Assembly (NCBI RefSeq): GCF_963931595.1
Contig: NZ_OZ007030.1
Coordinates: 1,046,481 to 1,110,480, forward strand
Direction: 5' to 3'
DNA from: an uncultured Subdoligranulum sp.
Lineage (GTDB): Bacteria > Bacillota > Clostridia > Oscillospirales > Ruminococcaceae
Length of the DNA: 64,000 bases
In this document: positions 7,392 through 15,528 of the stretch, one piece after another
How the letters are laid out: each line of letters begins with the position of its first letter
Numbering within the stretch: position 1 is the stretch's first letter
Notes under the pieces: generated by a model
Told to the model about the DNA's origin: nothing
Database searches by the model: none
Seen by the model: only the letters and a program-made list of their open reading frames with translations
Made by a program: the position numbers and the translations under genes

Positions 7392-9142
7392 AGGATATTG
7401 CCAAGACAATCATTCGTCTGGCAGCCCCCTATGAAGCGGTGGCGTTTGACGTTTTTGATACGCTTTTGAAGCGGGATGTGGGAAAACCTGCGGATTTGTT
7501 TTTGCAGGGAGGGCTGCCGTTTGCCCGCAAACGTGTGGAGGCTGAAGCGCAGGTGCGCGCAGCAGAAAGACGGGAAGTAACGCTGGCCGAGATCTATGCC
7601 CGGCCCGAGCTGTGTGGCTTTGATCCGGCGCAGGAATGTTCTTGGGAATTGCAGGCTGTCATAGCCAACCGTCCCGTATTGGAAGCGGTACGGGCTCTGC
7701 ATGGGAAGGGGAAAAGGCTCTACTTTATTTCCGATATGTATCTTCCGCAGGAACAGATCCATGCCATGCTGGAACGCTGCGGATACGATATGCTGGACGG
7801 AGGCTTTGTGTCCTGCTCCTATGGCGTACAGAAGCGAAGCGGCGCGTTGTTCCAGCGCTTCCTCCGGGATACGGGATTCAAACGCCGGCAGGTCCTGTTT
7901 GTAGGGGACAGCTGGCGTGCGGATGTGCTGGGCGCTGCACTGGCCGGCATCCGAGCATGGCATCTGCCCGCACCTCAGGCGGTGCAGGGAACGGTGAAAG
8001 CACAGGACGCAGTGTCCGGAGCCTTGCGGGCTTTTGTACAGAATCGATTGTCAGGGACGCCGTATGGAGGCAGCGCACTGGGATTTTCAGTGCTGGGACC
8101 GCTTCTGGTGGCCTTTTGCCGATGGATTCATACCTGCCGGCAGCTACATACCGGGGGGCGCCTGTTCTTTCTGGCGCGGGACATGTATCTGACGCGCGAA
8201 ATCTATGCGCTTTTATACCCGGAAGAAGAAACTTTCTACCTGGAAGTGTCACGGCGCAGTCTGTGCCCGGCCCTGCTGGCCCAAAAGAAATATGAGCTGG
8301 TGATTTCTGCCTTGCCAAGGCAGATTCTGACCGGCAGTCAAGTTGCAGAGTATTGCGGCGCCATATGTCCAGATGAATGGACTGAAAAAAAGCTGGATCT
8401 GAAAACGCAGGACCAGGAAGATACCATCCGTACGTTCTTGGAAGAGCTGCAGCCTTCCGGAGACGTACAGGCGGTATCCGGGTATCTTACAAACTGCGGC
8501 TTGCAGCAGGGAGATATTCTGGTAGATATCGGAAGCGGCGGCACCACGCAGATGCTCCTTGAAGCTTTGTGCAAAATCCGTCTGTATGGCCTGCAGCTTT
8601 CGGAAGATGAAAGACTTCGTATGCGCTTCTCCGAAGAACAGACTAAGGTGTTTCTCTCGTTGAGCGGACGGGAAGCTGGTCTGTATTGGGCCGGACAGCC
8701 GATTCTGGAACGGATGATTTCCCAGGAAATCGGTCCGTCCACAGGCTATATCCGTACACAGGAAGGGGTTACGGTAATCCATCCTTCCCAGAAAAAAGAA
8801 CCGGTGATCCTGCAAATGCAGCAGGGAGCACTTGCTTTCGCTCGCGAATGGCAGCAAAGTGTGCTGAAAGAGTGGGATTTGACTCCCAGCCTTGCCATAG
8901 AACCTTTTTTGCAGCTCGTGGCTGCACCGGGCAAAGATCAGCTGGCCCTTTTGGGTGACCTGTCTGTGGAGGATGGCGGCGTTTATCCGCTGGCTGCTCC
9001 CAAACACCTGGTATGGTATCTGCTCCATCCGAGGGAACTTAAAAAGGATTTCTCTCTGGCGCGCTGGAAAATCGGCTTCCTGGCAAGACTGCTGCGCCTG
9101 CCGCTGCCGTACGACCGTCTGTATCTGGCTTTGAAAAAATAA
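7388..9142 (+). CDS. Large HAD-superfamily hydrolase fused to a polysaccharide-locus domain (COG5610-like)
   Basis: This 584-residue protein has a HAD hydrolase domain in its first 210 residues: the nucleophile motif DVFDT at 21-25, YFISDMYLP as motif II, and FVGDSWRADVLGAALAG as motif IV. The remaining 370 residues are a different domain starting near residue 259 (LFFLARDMYLTREIYALLYP, then LEVSRRSLCPALL) and including DILVDIGSGGTT near 377. This architecture occurs in surface-polysaccharide loci and is usually annotated only as predicted HAD hydrolase. A role in sugar-phosphate processing or glycan modification is plausible but unproven. ATG at 7388 overlaps the upstream stop (ATGA). There is no signal peptide or membrane segment. 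Confidence 0.75.
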   Translation: MKDIAKTIIRLAAPYEAVAFDVFDTLLKRDVGKPADLFLQGGLPFARKRVEAEAQVRAAERREVTLAEIYARPELCGFDPAQECSWELQAVIANRPVLEAVRALHGKGKRLYFISDMYLPQEQIHAMLERCGYDMLDGGFVSCSYGVQKRSGALFQRFLRDTGFKRRQVLFVGDSWRADVLGAALAGIRAWHLPAPQAVQGTVKAQDAVSGALRAFVQNRLSGTPYGGSALGFSVLGPLLVAFCRWIHTCRQLHTGGRLFFLARDMYLTREIYALLYPEEETFYLEVSRRSLCPALLAQKKYELVISALPRQILTGSQVAEYCGAICPDEWTEKKLDLKTQDQEDTIRTFLEELQPSGDVQAVSGYLTNCGLQQGDILVDIGSGGTTQMLLEALCKIRLYGLQLSEDERLRMRFSEEQTKVFLSLSGREAGLYWAGQPILERMISQEIGPSTGYIRTQEGVTVIHPSQKKEPVILQMQQGALAFAREWQQSVLKEWDLTPSLAIEPFLQLVAAPGKDQLALLGDLSVEDGGVYPLAAPKHLVWYLLHPRELKKDFSLARWKIGFLARLLRLPLPYDRLYLALKK

Positions 9143-9162
9143 CAGAAAGGAGCAATCGCTGC

Positions 9163-10176
9163 GTGTCAATTCGGGTCAGCATTATCATTCCCATCTATAA
9201 CGCCGCATCCACGCTGCAGGCGGCGGTTGATTCTCTGTTAAGGCAGGATTTGGCGGAAGTGGAATTCCTGCTGGTGGATGATGGCTCCACAGACGAAACG
9301 CCGGAGGTCTGCCACCGGCTGGCGTCGCAGGATTCCCGCGTTCAGGTCGTTACCCAGAAAAATGCAGGAATCTGCGCGGCCAGAAACCGCGGGTTGAGTG
9401 TGGCCCGCGGGGAATATATTGCATTCTGTGACGATGATGACGAATTCCTGCCGGGCGCGCTTCGGCTTTTGTATGAGACGGCGGAGCGGGAACAGGCGGA
9501 TATCGTGCGGGGAAATTATCAGTTGTTCCGGGAACAGCCGGACGGCAATTTCCAGGAGCAGCGCCATGCTGAGGGACGGTACTGCCGTATGTGGGAAGAC
9601 GGCTATGCAGCCTTTTTACAAAACAGTGGTCCCCAATTTGTCTGGAATGCCTTGTATAAAAGGTCGGTATTACAGAACCGGAAGTTCGACGAGCGCTGCC
9701 GTTACGGTCTGGAAGATTTTGTCTTCAATGCGGCACTGTATGCCGGAACGGACAAGGCCGTGTATATGCCGGATGCGGTGTACTGCCACTACGAACGGGC
9801 ACAAAGCACGTCGTTATGTCAGTCTTCCCGTGCGCTGCAGGGCAGGATTGTCGCGCTGGACCTCTGGATGGGGGCAGAATATGCGGCGGTACAGAGCCGC
9901 TGTTCCGAAAAGGAATCCCGCCGCCTGTGGCCGCTGCGCAAGGCGGAAGCCATCACGTTTTTGATGCATCAACTGCGGGATGCCAGAGCGCCGGCCGCGC
10001 TGCGGCGGTACGCCTGGAAGACGCTGCGCGGGGTCTTGGCTGCGTATCCGAGCCGGACACTTGACTTTTGGCAGGGTACAGGGCAAAATAAGAAGAAAAC
10101 AGCAGCATTGCTGCTCTATCAGCTGCGCATGCAGCGTTTGTATGACCTGCTCACGGGAGAGCAGCGCGGAAAATAA
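9163..10176 (+). CDS. Glycosyltransferase family 2 (EpsJ/WbbD-like)
   Basis: This 337-residue inverting GT-A transferase has the classic N-terminus VSIIIPIYNAASTLQAAVDS, the nucleotide-binding motif LLVDDGSTDETPEVC, the NAGICAARNRGLSVARGEYI segment and the metal-binding acidic cluster FCDDDDEF near residue 87. The C-terminal third carries the VWNALYKRSVL and YGLEDFVFN segments seen in this GT2 subgroup. The start is GTG at 9163, with AAAGGAG ten bases upstream. It follows the HAD fusion gene by 20 bases and precedes the epimerase by 13. It acts in the cytoplasm on a surface glycan; donor sugar is unknown. Confidence 0.87.
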   Translation: MSIRVSIIIPIYNAASTLQAAVDSLLRQDLAEVEFLLVDDGSTDETPEVCHRLASQDSRVQVVTQKNAGICAARNRGLSVARGEYIAFCDDDDEFLPGALRLLYETAEREQADIVRGNYQLFREQPDGNFQEQRHAEGRYCRMWEDGYAAFLQNSGPQFVWNALYKRSVLQNRKFDERCRYGLEDFVFNAALYAGTDKAVYMPDAVYCHYERAQSTSLCQSSRALQGRIVALDLWMGAEYAAVQSRCSEKESRRLWPLRKAEAITFLMHQLRDARAPAALRRYAWKTLRGVLAAYPSRTLDFWQGTGQNKKKTAALLLYQLRMQRLYDLLTGEQRGK

Positions 10177-10189
10177 GCGAGGAATTGCC

Positions 10190-11029
10190 ATGAAAACGAT
10201 TTTGGTGACGGGTGCAGCCGGTTATATCGGGCGGCACGTAGTAAAAAATGCGTTGGATCGCGGGTACAGGGTTATCGCCTCGGACTTCTCGTTCAAGGGG
10301 TTGGATGACCGGGTGGAATTCTGCGATGTTCCCATTTTCAGCGGGGACCGGGATATCTACCGCCAGATGGGCAGCCCGGATGTATGTATTCATCTTGCCT
10401 GGAAGGACGGGTTCCGGCACAATTCCTCGGCCCATATGAGGGATCTGTCTTCCCATGTGGTCTTTTTGAATCACTTGGTGGAAGGCGGACTGAAGGCACT
10501 GAGCGTGATGGGAACCATGCATGAAGTGGGCTATTGGGAAGGTCCCATCAACGAAAGCACGCCCTGTAAGCCGCAGAGCCAGTATGGCATTGCGAAAAAT
10601 GCCCTGCGGCAGAGTCTGATGCTGTCCATGGCGGACAGTCCGTGCAAACTCCATTGGCTGCGCGCTTACTACATTACCGGTGATGAGGCGCACGGCAGTT
10701 CCATCTTTGCCAAACTGGCGCAGGCGGAGGAGGAAGGGAAAAAGACCTTCCCGTTCACCAGCGGTAAGAATCTCTATGATTTTATTGATGTGGAAGAACT
10801 GGCGAATATGATCGTTGCGGCCAGCGTACAGACCGAGATCAACGGTATCATCAACGTCTGCACCGGTAAGCCTCAATCGCTGGCTGACCGTGTGGAGGGC
10901 TTCCTGAAGGAAAAGCACTATAAGATCAAACTGGATTATGGCGCCTTCCCGGACCGTCCTTACGACAGCCCGGGTGTCTGGGGCGATGCCACCAAGATCA
11001 ATCAAATTCTGGAAAAGGAACGGACATGA
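10190..11029 (+). CDS. NAD-dependent epimerase/dehydratase of the surface-glycan cluster
   Basis: This 279-residue extended short-chain dehydrogenase has the dinucleotide-binding motif GAAGYIGRH near residues 7-15 and the catalytic YGIAK (Y-x-x-x-K) near residue 131. These signal a nucleotide-sugar epimerase, dehydratase or reductase with NAD(P). The ATG at 10190 is chosen because the Rossmann strand MKTILVTG starts there and a GAGGA lies 7 bases upstream; a longer frame exists but has no support. Similar proteins occur beside rgpF genes in rhamnose-glycan loci. The stop overlaps the next start in an ATGA. The precise substrate is not determinable. Confidence 0.84.
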   Translation: MKTILVTGAAGYIGRHVVKNALDRGYRVIASDFSFKGLDDRVEFCDVPIFSGDRDIYRQMGSPDVCIHLAWKDGFRHNSSAHMRDLSSHVVFLNHLVEGGLKALSVMGTMHEVGYWEGPINESTPCKPQSQYGIAKNALRQSLMLSMADSPCKLHWLRAYYITGDEAHGSSIFAKLAQAEEEGKKTFPFTSGKNLYDFIDVEELANMIVAASVQTEINGIINVCTGKPQSLADRVEGFLKEKHYKIKLDYGAFPDRPYDSPGVWGDATKINQILEKERT

Positions 11030-12966
11030 AAAGACTGGGCATTTTCTTCTTCTATGAGAAAAACGGAGATGTGGATGATTTTATCTCCTATTACCTGGCA
11101 GATCTGGCAAAAAATCTGAGCGAACTCATCGTGGTCTGCAACGGAAAACTCTCTGAGCAGGGCCGGCAGGCTTTCCAGAAATTCACCGATCAGATTCTTG
11201 TGCGGGAAAACAAGGGGCTGGATGTCTGGGCCTATAAAACGGCGCTGGATCACTATGGCTGGGAACGGCTTTCGGAATTTGACGAGATCGTGATGACCAA
11301 TTCCACGCTGATGGGACCGGTGCGTCCGCTGCAGGAAATGTTTGACACGATGGCGCAGAATGAGGATCTGGACTTCTGGGGTCTGACCATGCACCATGGG
11401 GCCAAGACGAACCCGTTCAAGGGCAAGCATCTGTATCGGTATCTGCCGGAACATATTCAGTCCCATTTTATCGTCTACCGGAAGCGTTTTGTCCAGAGTG
11501 CAGAACTGCAGGCTTACTGGAACGAGATGCCCATGATCGAAAGCTATACCGATTCGGTACAGCGCTATGAGGCTGTCTTTACCAAGCAGTTTGCGGACCG
11601 CGGCTTCAAATGGGATGTGTATGTCAAGACGGAGGACCTGAAAGAGTTCACCGACTATCCGTTGCTGGTGTGCCCTGTACGGCTGCTTCGGGATAAGAAA
11701 TGCCCGCTCTTCAAGCGCCGCAGCTTTATGCATACCCTGGAAGCGTACCTCAATGATACGGCAGGGGAACCGGCGCAGGAACTGTATGAATATCTGCGGG
11801 ATGAAACGGATTATCCCATGGATCTCATCTGGAAAAATATGATCCGGACCATGCATCCCCATGAATTCACCCGCAATCTGGGGCTTACACGGATCATCCA
11901 GCCGGTTGTCCAAAATCCGAAACTGGCGGAAGAACTCTGCGGCAAGCGGCGGATTGCCCTGGCCATGCATCTGTATTTTATGGATCTGCTGGACCAGAGT
12001 GTGGCGTTTGCGGCCAAATTCCCGCCGCAGACGGATGTTTTCATCTCTACGAACAGTGAAGAGAAGAAAACGCAGATTGAGCAGGCATTTGCGGAAGCAA
12101 AGCTGCACAGTGTGACGGTGGTGGTTGTGGAAAACCGCGGCCGGGATGTGGCGGCTTTCCTGTGTGATCTGGCGCCCTATCTGCAGGGGTATGACTATGC
12201 CTGCTTCATGCATGATAAAAAGGCCATCCAGACCAAGCCGGGCAGTGTGGGTGCCAGCTTCGGCTATGTTTGCAATGAAAATGTCTGCAAAAACGCAGCC
12301 CATGTACTCAATGTACTGTGTGAGTTTGAAAACGATCCTTACCTGGGAATTCTCTGCCCGCCCTATCCGACACATGGGCTGTATTTCATGAATATGTGCT
12401 CCGGCGGCTGGGGACCGAATTTTGAAAATACCAAAAAACTTCTTAAGGAATTGGGCTTGGATGTCCCGATTTCGGGGGAAGAGTCGCCCATTGCACCTTT
12501 TGGCAGTGTATTCTGGTTCCGTCCCAAAGCGCTTCAGCCGCTGTTTGCACATGGCTGGCAGCACACCGATTTCCCGCCGGAGCCGCTGCCTCAGGATGGA
12601 ACGATCAGCCATGCCATTGAGCGAATCTATCCCTTTGTGGCACAGGCCGCCGGTTACTATCCGGCCGTGGTGATGAGCCAATCCTTTGCGGTGCTGCGCA
12701 ATGATACTATGCAGGCCTATGCCAATGGGCTGATCCGGCCGCTGGCCCGGGTGTTTGACTGTACCACTTTCTGGGCGGCTTCTACGGCGGCCGTTGCCTT
12801 TGCGGCAAAGCGGCATCTGTTCGGTGTTTACGGTCCCTATGCCAATTCGCGTCGGCGCCATGCCCGGAACTGGCTGCGGGATAACCTGCCGGAGCCGGCT
12901 TACAAGGGAATCATGGCCACCAAGCGTGCCGTGTTTGGGCCGCGGCACGGTCCCTATGAGGATTGA
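11026..12966 (+). CDS. RgpF-like rhamnan synthesis protein with two related domains
   Basis: This 646-residue protein belongs to the RgpF family, glycosyltransferases that extend rhamnose-rich surface polysaccharides. Two halves resemble each other: residues 1-270 contain ENKGLDVWAY at 61-70 followed by FDEIVMTNSTLMG, and residues about 310-600 contain ENRGRDVAAF at 369-378 followed by YDYACFMHDKKA. Each half reads like one transferase domain, so the protein looks like an internal duplication. The start overlaps the epimerase stop (ATGA). The stop is 3 bases before a second, shorter rgpF-like gene. Role as a rhamnosyltransferase is by family; no dTDP-rhamnose synthesis genes are in this window. 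Confidence 0.86.
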   Translation: MKRLGIFFFYEKNGDVDDFISYYLADLAKNLSELIVVCNGKLSEQGRQAFQKFTDQILVRENKGLDVWAYKTALDHYGWERLSEFDEIVMTNSTLMGPVRPLQEMFDTMAQNEDLDFWGLTMHHGAKTNPFKGKHLYRYLPEHIQSHFIVYRKRFVQSAELQAYWNEMPMIESYTDSVQRYEAVFTKQFADRGFKWDVYVKTEDLKEFTDYPLLVCPVRLLRDKKCPLFKRRSFMHTLEAYLNDTAGEPAQELYEYLRDETDYPMDLIWKNMIRTMHPHEFTRNLGLTRIIQPVVQNPKLAEELCGKRRIALAMHLYFMDLLDQSVAFAAKFPPQTDVFISTNSEEKKTQIEQAFAEAKLHSVTVVVVENRGRDVAAFLCDLAPYLQGYDYACFMHDKKAIQTKPGSVGASFGYVCNENVCKNAAHVLNVLCEFENDPYLGILCPPYPTHGLYFMNMCSGGWGPNFENTKKLLKELGLDVPISGEESPIAPFGSVFWFRPKALQPLFAHGWQHTDFPPEPLPQDGTISHAIERIYPFVAQAAGYYPAVVMSQSFAVLRNDTMQAYANGLIRPLARVFDCTTFWAASTAAVAFAAKRHLFGVYGPYANSRRRHARNWLRDNLPEPAYKGIMATKRAVFGPRHGPYED

Positions 12967-12969
12967 TTC

Positions 12970-14379
12970 ATGAAGCGGCTGGTGATTTATTTCCACTATG
13001 ATGCGCAGGGCTTGCTGGACGGGCCCTGCCGTTTTGCGATTTCGGCGCTTCGTCAGGATGCGGATGTGGTACTGGTCACCAACGGTACCCTGGACGCAGA
13101 GAGCCGTGCATGGACCGAACGGGAGAAGCTGCTACTGATCGAACGTGAGAACGTCGGGTTTGACGTGGGAGCGTATCAGCAGGCACTTTTGTCTCTGGGA
13201 CGGGATGCAGTGTGCCGCTATACGGAACTGATCCTGATGAATTATACCCTGGCCGGTCCTGTGAGCCCGCTGGCGACTATGTGGGAAACCATGGAACGGC
13301 GCGAAGAACTGGATTTCTGGGGCCTTACGCGGCATTATGCCATGCAGAGCCGCCGTTTTGGCGGTGCTGTGCCGGAGCACCTGCAATCCCATTTTCTGGC
13401 CATCCGGGGGAAAATGCTGGCTTCAGAGGATTTCTGGGCGTACTGGCAGAAGATGAAACTGCCTCACAGTTACGAAGAATCGGTAATTTCTCATGAAACC
13501 CGCTTTACGCGCTATTTTGCCCAAAAGGGATACAAGTGGGACAGTTACGTTCAGACGGAGGACCTTAAAGGCATTTTTATCAATCCCATTATGGCCTGCC
13601 CGAAGGAATTGCTGGCCGAACGGCATTGCCCGTTTTTTAAGCGCCGCAGTTTCTTCACATCGTATCGGGATGAATTGCGGCGAACGGATGGGAATGCCGC
13701 GGCAGAATTGTATGCCTATCTGCGGCAGGCTGCATCCTACCCGGTGGACGATCTGGTCCGTTCGTTGCTTCGCACACAGCCGCTCTCCGCATTGGCCCAG
13801 AATCTGCACTGGCACTATGTGGTGGCGGAACATTGCGGCGGGCGGGATGTCTCTTTACAGGAGGCAGGCCTTCGCCTGGTTCGTTTTGCCGTCAGGGGCG
13901 AGGATCCTGTAACGGACTGGTATTTGCGGAAGAGTGTGCAGGACGCGGAAAAGATGCTGGGGCAGGCTTTGGCTCTGTTTGAAGAGAATCCGCTGCTGGG
14001 AGTGCTGAGCCCGGCTCTGCCGTTGTGGCCGGAAGCGCAGCGGGCAGCGCGAAAGCATTGGCAGGAAGTCGGCACACGGCTGGCAGGAAAAAGTTCGATG
14101 CCGGTCAACGATGACCCGCCGCCGGCGCCGCTCGCAGGCTGGGCGCTGGTCCGTATGGCAGCTTTCCCGCAGGGCGTCCCCACAGTGGAGCAAAAAAATG
14201 ACCTTTGGCTTCTGCCCTTGACGGCACAGCAAAACGGGTATTACAGTGCCACTTTTGAGAGTGCAAATCAGGCGGCCGCCCGTGCGGGGTACAGTGATGT
14301 CTATGTGCAGGCGTCGGCGGAGCCGGCGGCGGTGGCCAAACAACTGGGACGTTTGATCAAGCACAAGCTGAAAGGCTGA
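12970..14379 (+). CDS. Second RgpF-like glycosyltransferase with degenerate C-terminal domain
   Basis: This 469-residue paralogue of the preceding protein keeps a full first domain: RLVIYFHYDAQG at the start, ENVGFDVGAYQQAL near residues 60-73, TELILMNYTLAGPV and the HLQSHFLAIR segment. Its second domain has lost the N-terminal half containing the E-N-x-G-x-D motif. Only fragments align with the upstream copy: FEENPLLGVLSPALPL, APLAGWALVRMAAF and PLTAQQNGYYSATF. It therefore probably works as a single-domain transferase with a remnant tail. It follows the first copy by 3 bases and was probably created by tandem duplication and decay. The start ATG is clear; the stop lies just upstream of the acyltransferase ribosome binding site. 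Confidence 0.82.
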   Translation: MKRLVIYFHYDAQGLLDGPCRFAISALRQDADVVLVTNGTLDAESRAWTEREKLLLIERENVGFDVGAYQQALLSLGRDAVCRYTELILMNYTLAGPVSPLATMWETMERREELDFWGLTRHYAMQSRRFGGAVPEHLQSHFLAIRGKMLASEDFWAYWQKMKLPHSYEESVISHETRFTRYFAQKGYKWDSYVQTEDLKGIFINPIMACPKELLAERHCPFFKRRSFFTSYRDELRRTDGNAAAELYAYLRQAASYPVDDLVRSLLRTQPLSALAQNLHWHYVVAEHCGGRDVSLQEAGLRLVRFAVRGEDPVTDWYLRKSVQDAEKMLGQALALFEENPLLGVLSPALPLWPEAQRAARKHWQEVGTRLAGKSSMPVNDDPPPAPLAGWALVRMAAFPQGVPTVEQKNDLWLLPLTAQQNGYYSATFESANQAAARAGYSDVYVQASAEPAAVAKQLGRLIKHKLKG

Positions 14380-14395
14380 AAAGGGGAGTCGGATC

Positions 14396-15400
14396 ATAAA
14401 AAAGCAACGATTGTTCTATCTGGACTTTATCCGCGCGGTGGCGCTGGCTTCCATTCTGGTGATTCATTTCAATGCCACCGTGACGGGGTACTTTACATTG
14501 CCCCATAAGCTGTTTGCCAGCGTGCTGCCCTTTGGTATCTACCTGGGAGATTTCGGATCCTCTCTTTTCTTCCTTGTATCGGGTGCGGCTCTGGCGCTTA
14601 CTGTGCCGGAAAACCAGAACCCGGTCACCTTCTACAAGAAAAGGGCGAAAGCAATTTATCCGCTGTTCTGGCTGGCCTGGGTGATCTTCTTCTCCTGGCG
14701 GTTTCTGGAAAATCCCGGGTACTATGCGGCGGCAAAATCGCCGACGCTGCTGCTGACGGTGCTGGGACTGGATAATTTCGCCGTGGCGGCCGGATGGGTC
14801 GGCACGGACTTCGCCTGCGTAGGTGAATGGTTCCTGGGAAGCATTCTTTTCTTGTACCTGCTGTTTCCTCTGCTGCATCGGGGCCTTCGGAAAAATCCCT
14901 GGGTCACATGGATTGTGAGCATCCCTGTGTGCCTTGTCATTCATCTGGCAGGGTGGGATGCGCATCTCGTGGCCATTCATATTCTGGAATTCCTGTTCGG
15001 TATGCAGTATCTGCGTATGGGGAGCAAAAGCAAGGTGGGAATTGCCGCAGTTTGCGCTGTGGGAACCTTCTTCCTGGCGTCCTTTGACAGCAAAATAACC
15101 TGTGTGCTGTTCAGCGTGGTGGTGTTTACGGTGCTGGCAGGCGTTTCCCGCTTCCTGGCCTTTGGCTGGATGCGCGTGCTTTGCGCCAGGCTGGCCAAGC
15201 TTTCCTATGCGGTCTTTTTGGTACACCATGTTCTGATCCAGCGTATGGTAGTACCGTTTGATCTGGCATCCTTGAGCCGACGGGATACGGCCTTTTTGTT
15301 CGCAATTTATCTGGTCCTGGTTTTCGCTGCAGCGGAAGCATTGCTTTGGCTGCACGGATGGCTGCAAAAGGAGATAGCGGTGCTGCGTACCGCATGCTAA
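14396..15400 (+). CDS. Acyltransferase family 3 membrane protein
   Basis: This membrane O-acyltransferase (about 334 residues) probably acetylates the surface glycan made by the genes upstream. It has about nine to ten membrane segments, and the family N-terminus FYLDFIRAVALASILVIHFN with the conserved Arg and catalytic-region His. The start is uncertain. The first ordinary initiator in frame is TTG at 14411, but it lies 22 bases past AAGGGGAG (14381-14388). ATA at 14396 has ideal 7-base spacing and gives a KKQRLFYLDFIR start that fits the family, so it is listed here. The gene ends the operon, followed by a strong terminator. Confidence 0.82.
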   Translation: MKKQRLFYLDFIRAVALASILVIHFNATVTGYFTLPHKLFASVLPFGIYLGDFGSSLFFLVSGAALALTVPENQNPVTFYKKRAKAIYPLFWLAWVIFFSWRFLENPGYYAAAKSPTLLLTVLGLDNFAVAAGWVGTDFACVGEWFLGSILFLYLLFPLLHRGLRKNPWVTWIVSIPVCLVIHLAGWDAHLVAIHILEFLFGMQYLRMGSKSKVGIAAVCAVGTFFLASFDSKITCVLFSVVVFTVLAGVSRFLAFGWMRVLCARLAKLSYAVFLVHHVLIQRMVVPFDLASLSRRDTAFLFAIYLVLVFAAAEALLWLHGWLQKEIAVLRTAC

Positions 15401-15406
15401 TCGTGT

Positions 15407-15437
15407 GTCCCTGCTGCTCTGCGGCGGGGACTTTTTT
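15407..15437 (+). terminator. Strong rho-independent terminator ending the glycan operon
   Basis: GTCCCTGCTGC (15407-15417) pairs with GCGGCGGGGAC (15421-15431) over 11 bp (two G-U pairs) with a TCT loop and a run of six T. Confidence 0.9.
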
Positions 15438-15459
15438 GCTGGGAAGACGGGATGACCTC

Positions 15460-15488
15460 TGTACAAAAATCGGACAGTACGGTATAAT
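15460..15488 (+). promoter_or_regulatory. Sigma-A promoter for hprK
   Basis: TGTACA (15460-15465) and a perfect TATAAT (15483-15488) are 17 bases apart, 41 bases before the proposed GTG start of hprK. Confidence 0.7.
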
Positions 15489-15528
15489 AAGATTACTATT
15501 GAATACCTCACGAAAGGGGCGTTTGAAT

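Noticed and set aside
11002..12996. 664-codon minus-strand frame opposite the first RgpF-like gene
   Set aside because: Shadow of the coding strand; composition is His/Arg/Ile-rich with no domain.
5735..15400. Recent horizontal transfer of the glycan operon
   Set aside because: By eye the base composition and codon choice resemble the flanks, and no integrase, transposase, tRNA or direct repeats border it, so transfer is possible but not supported.
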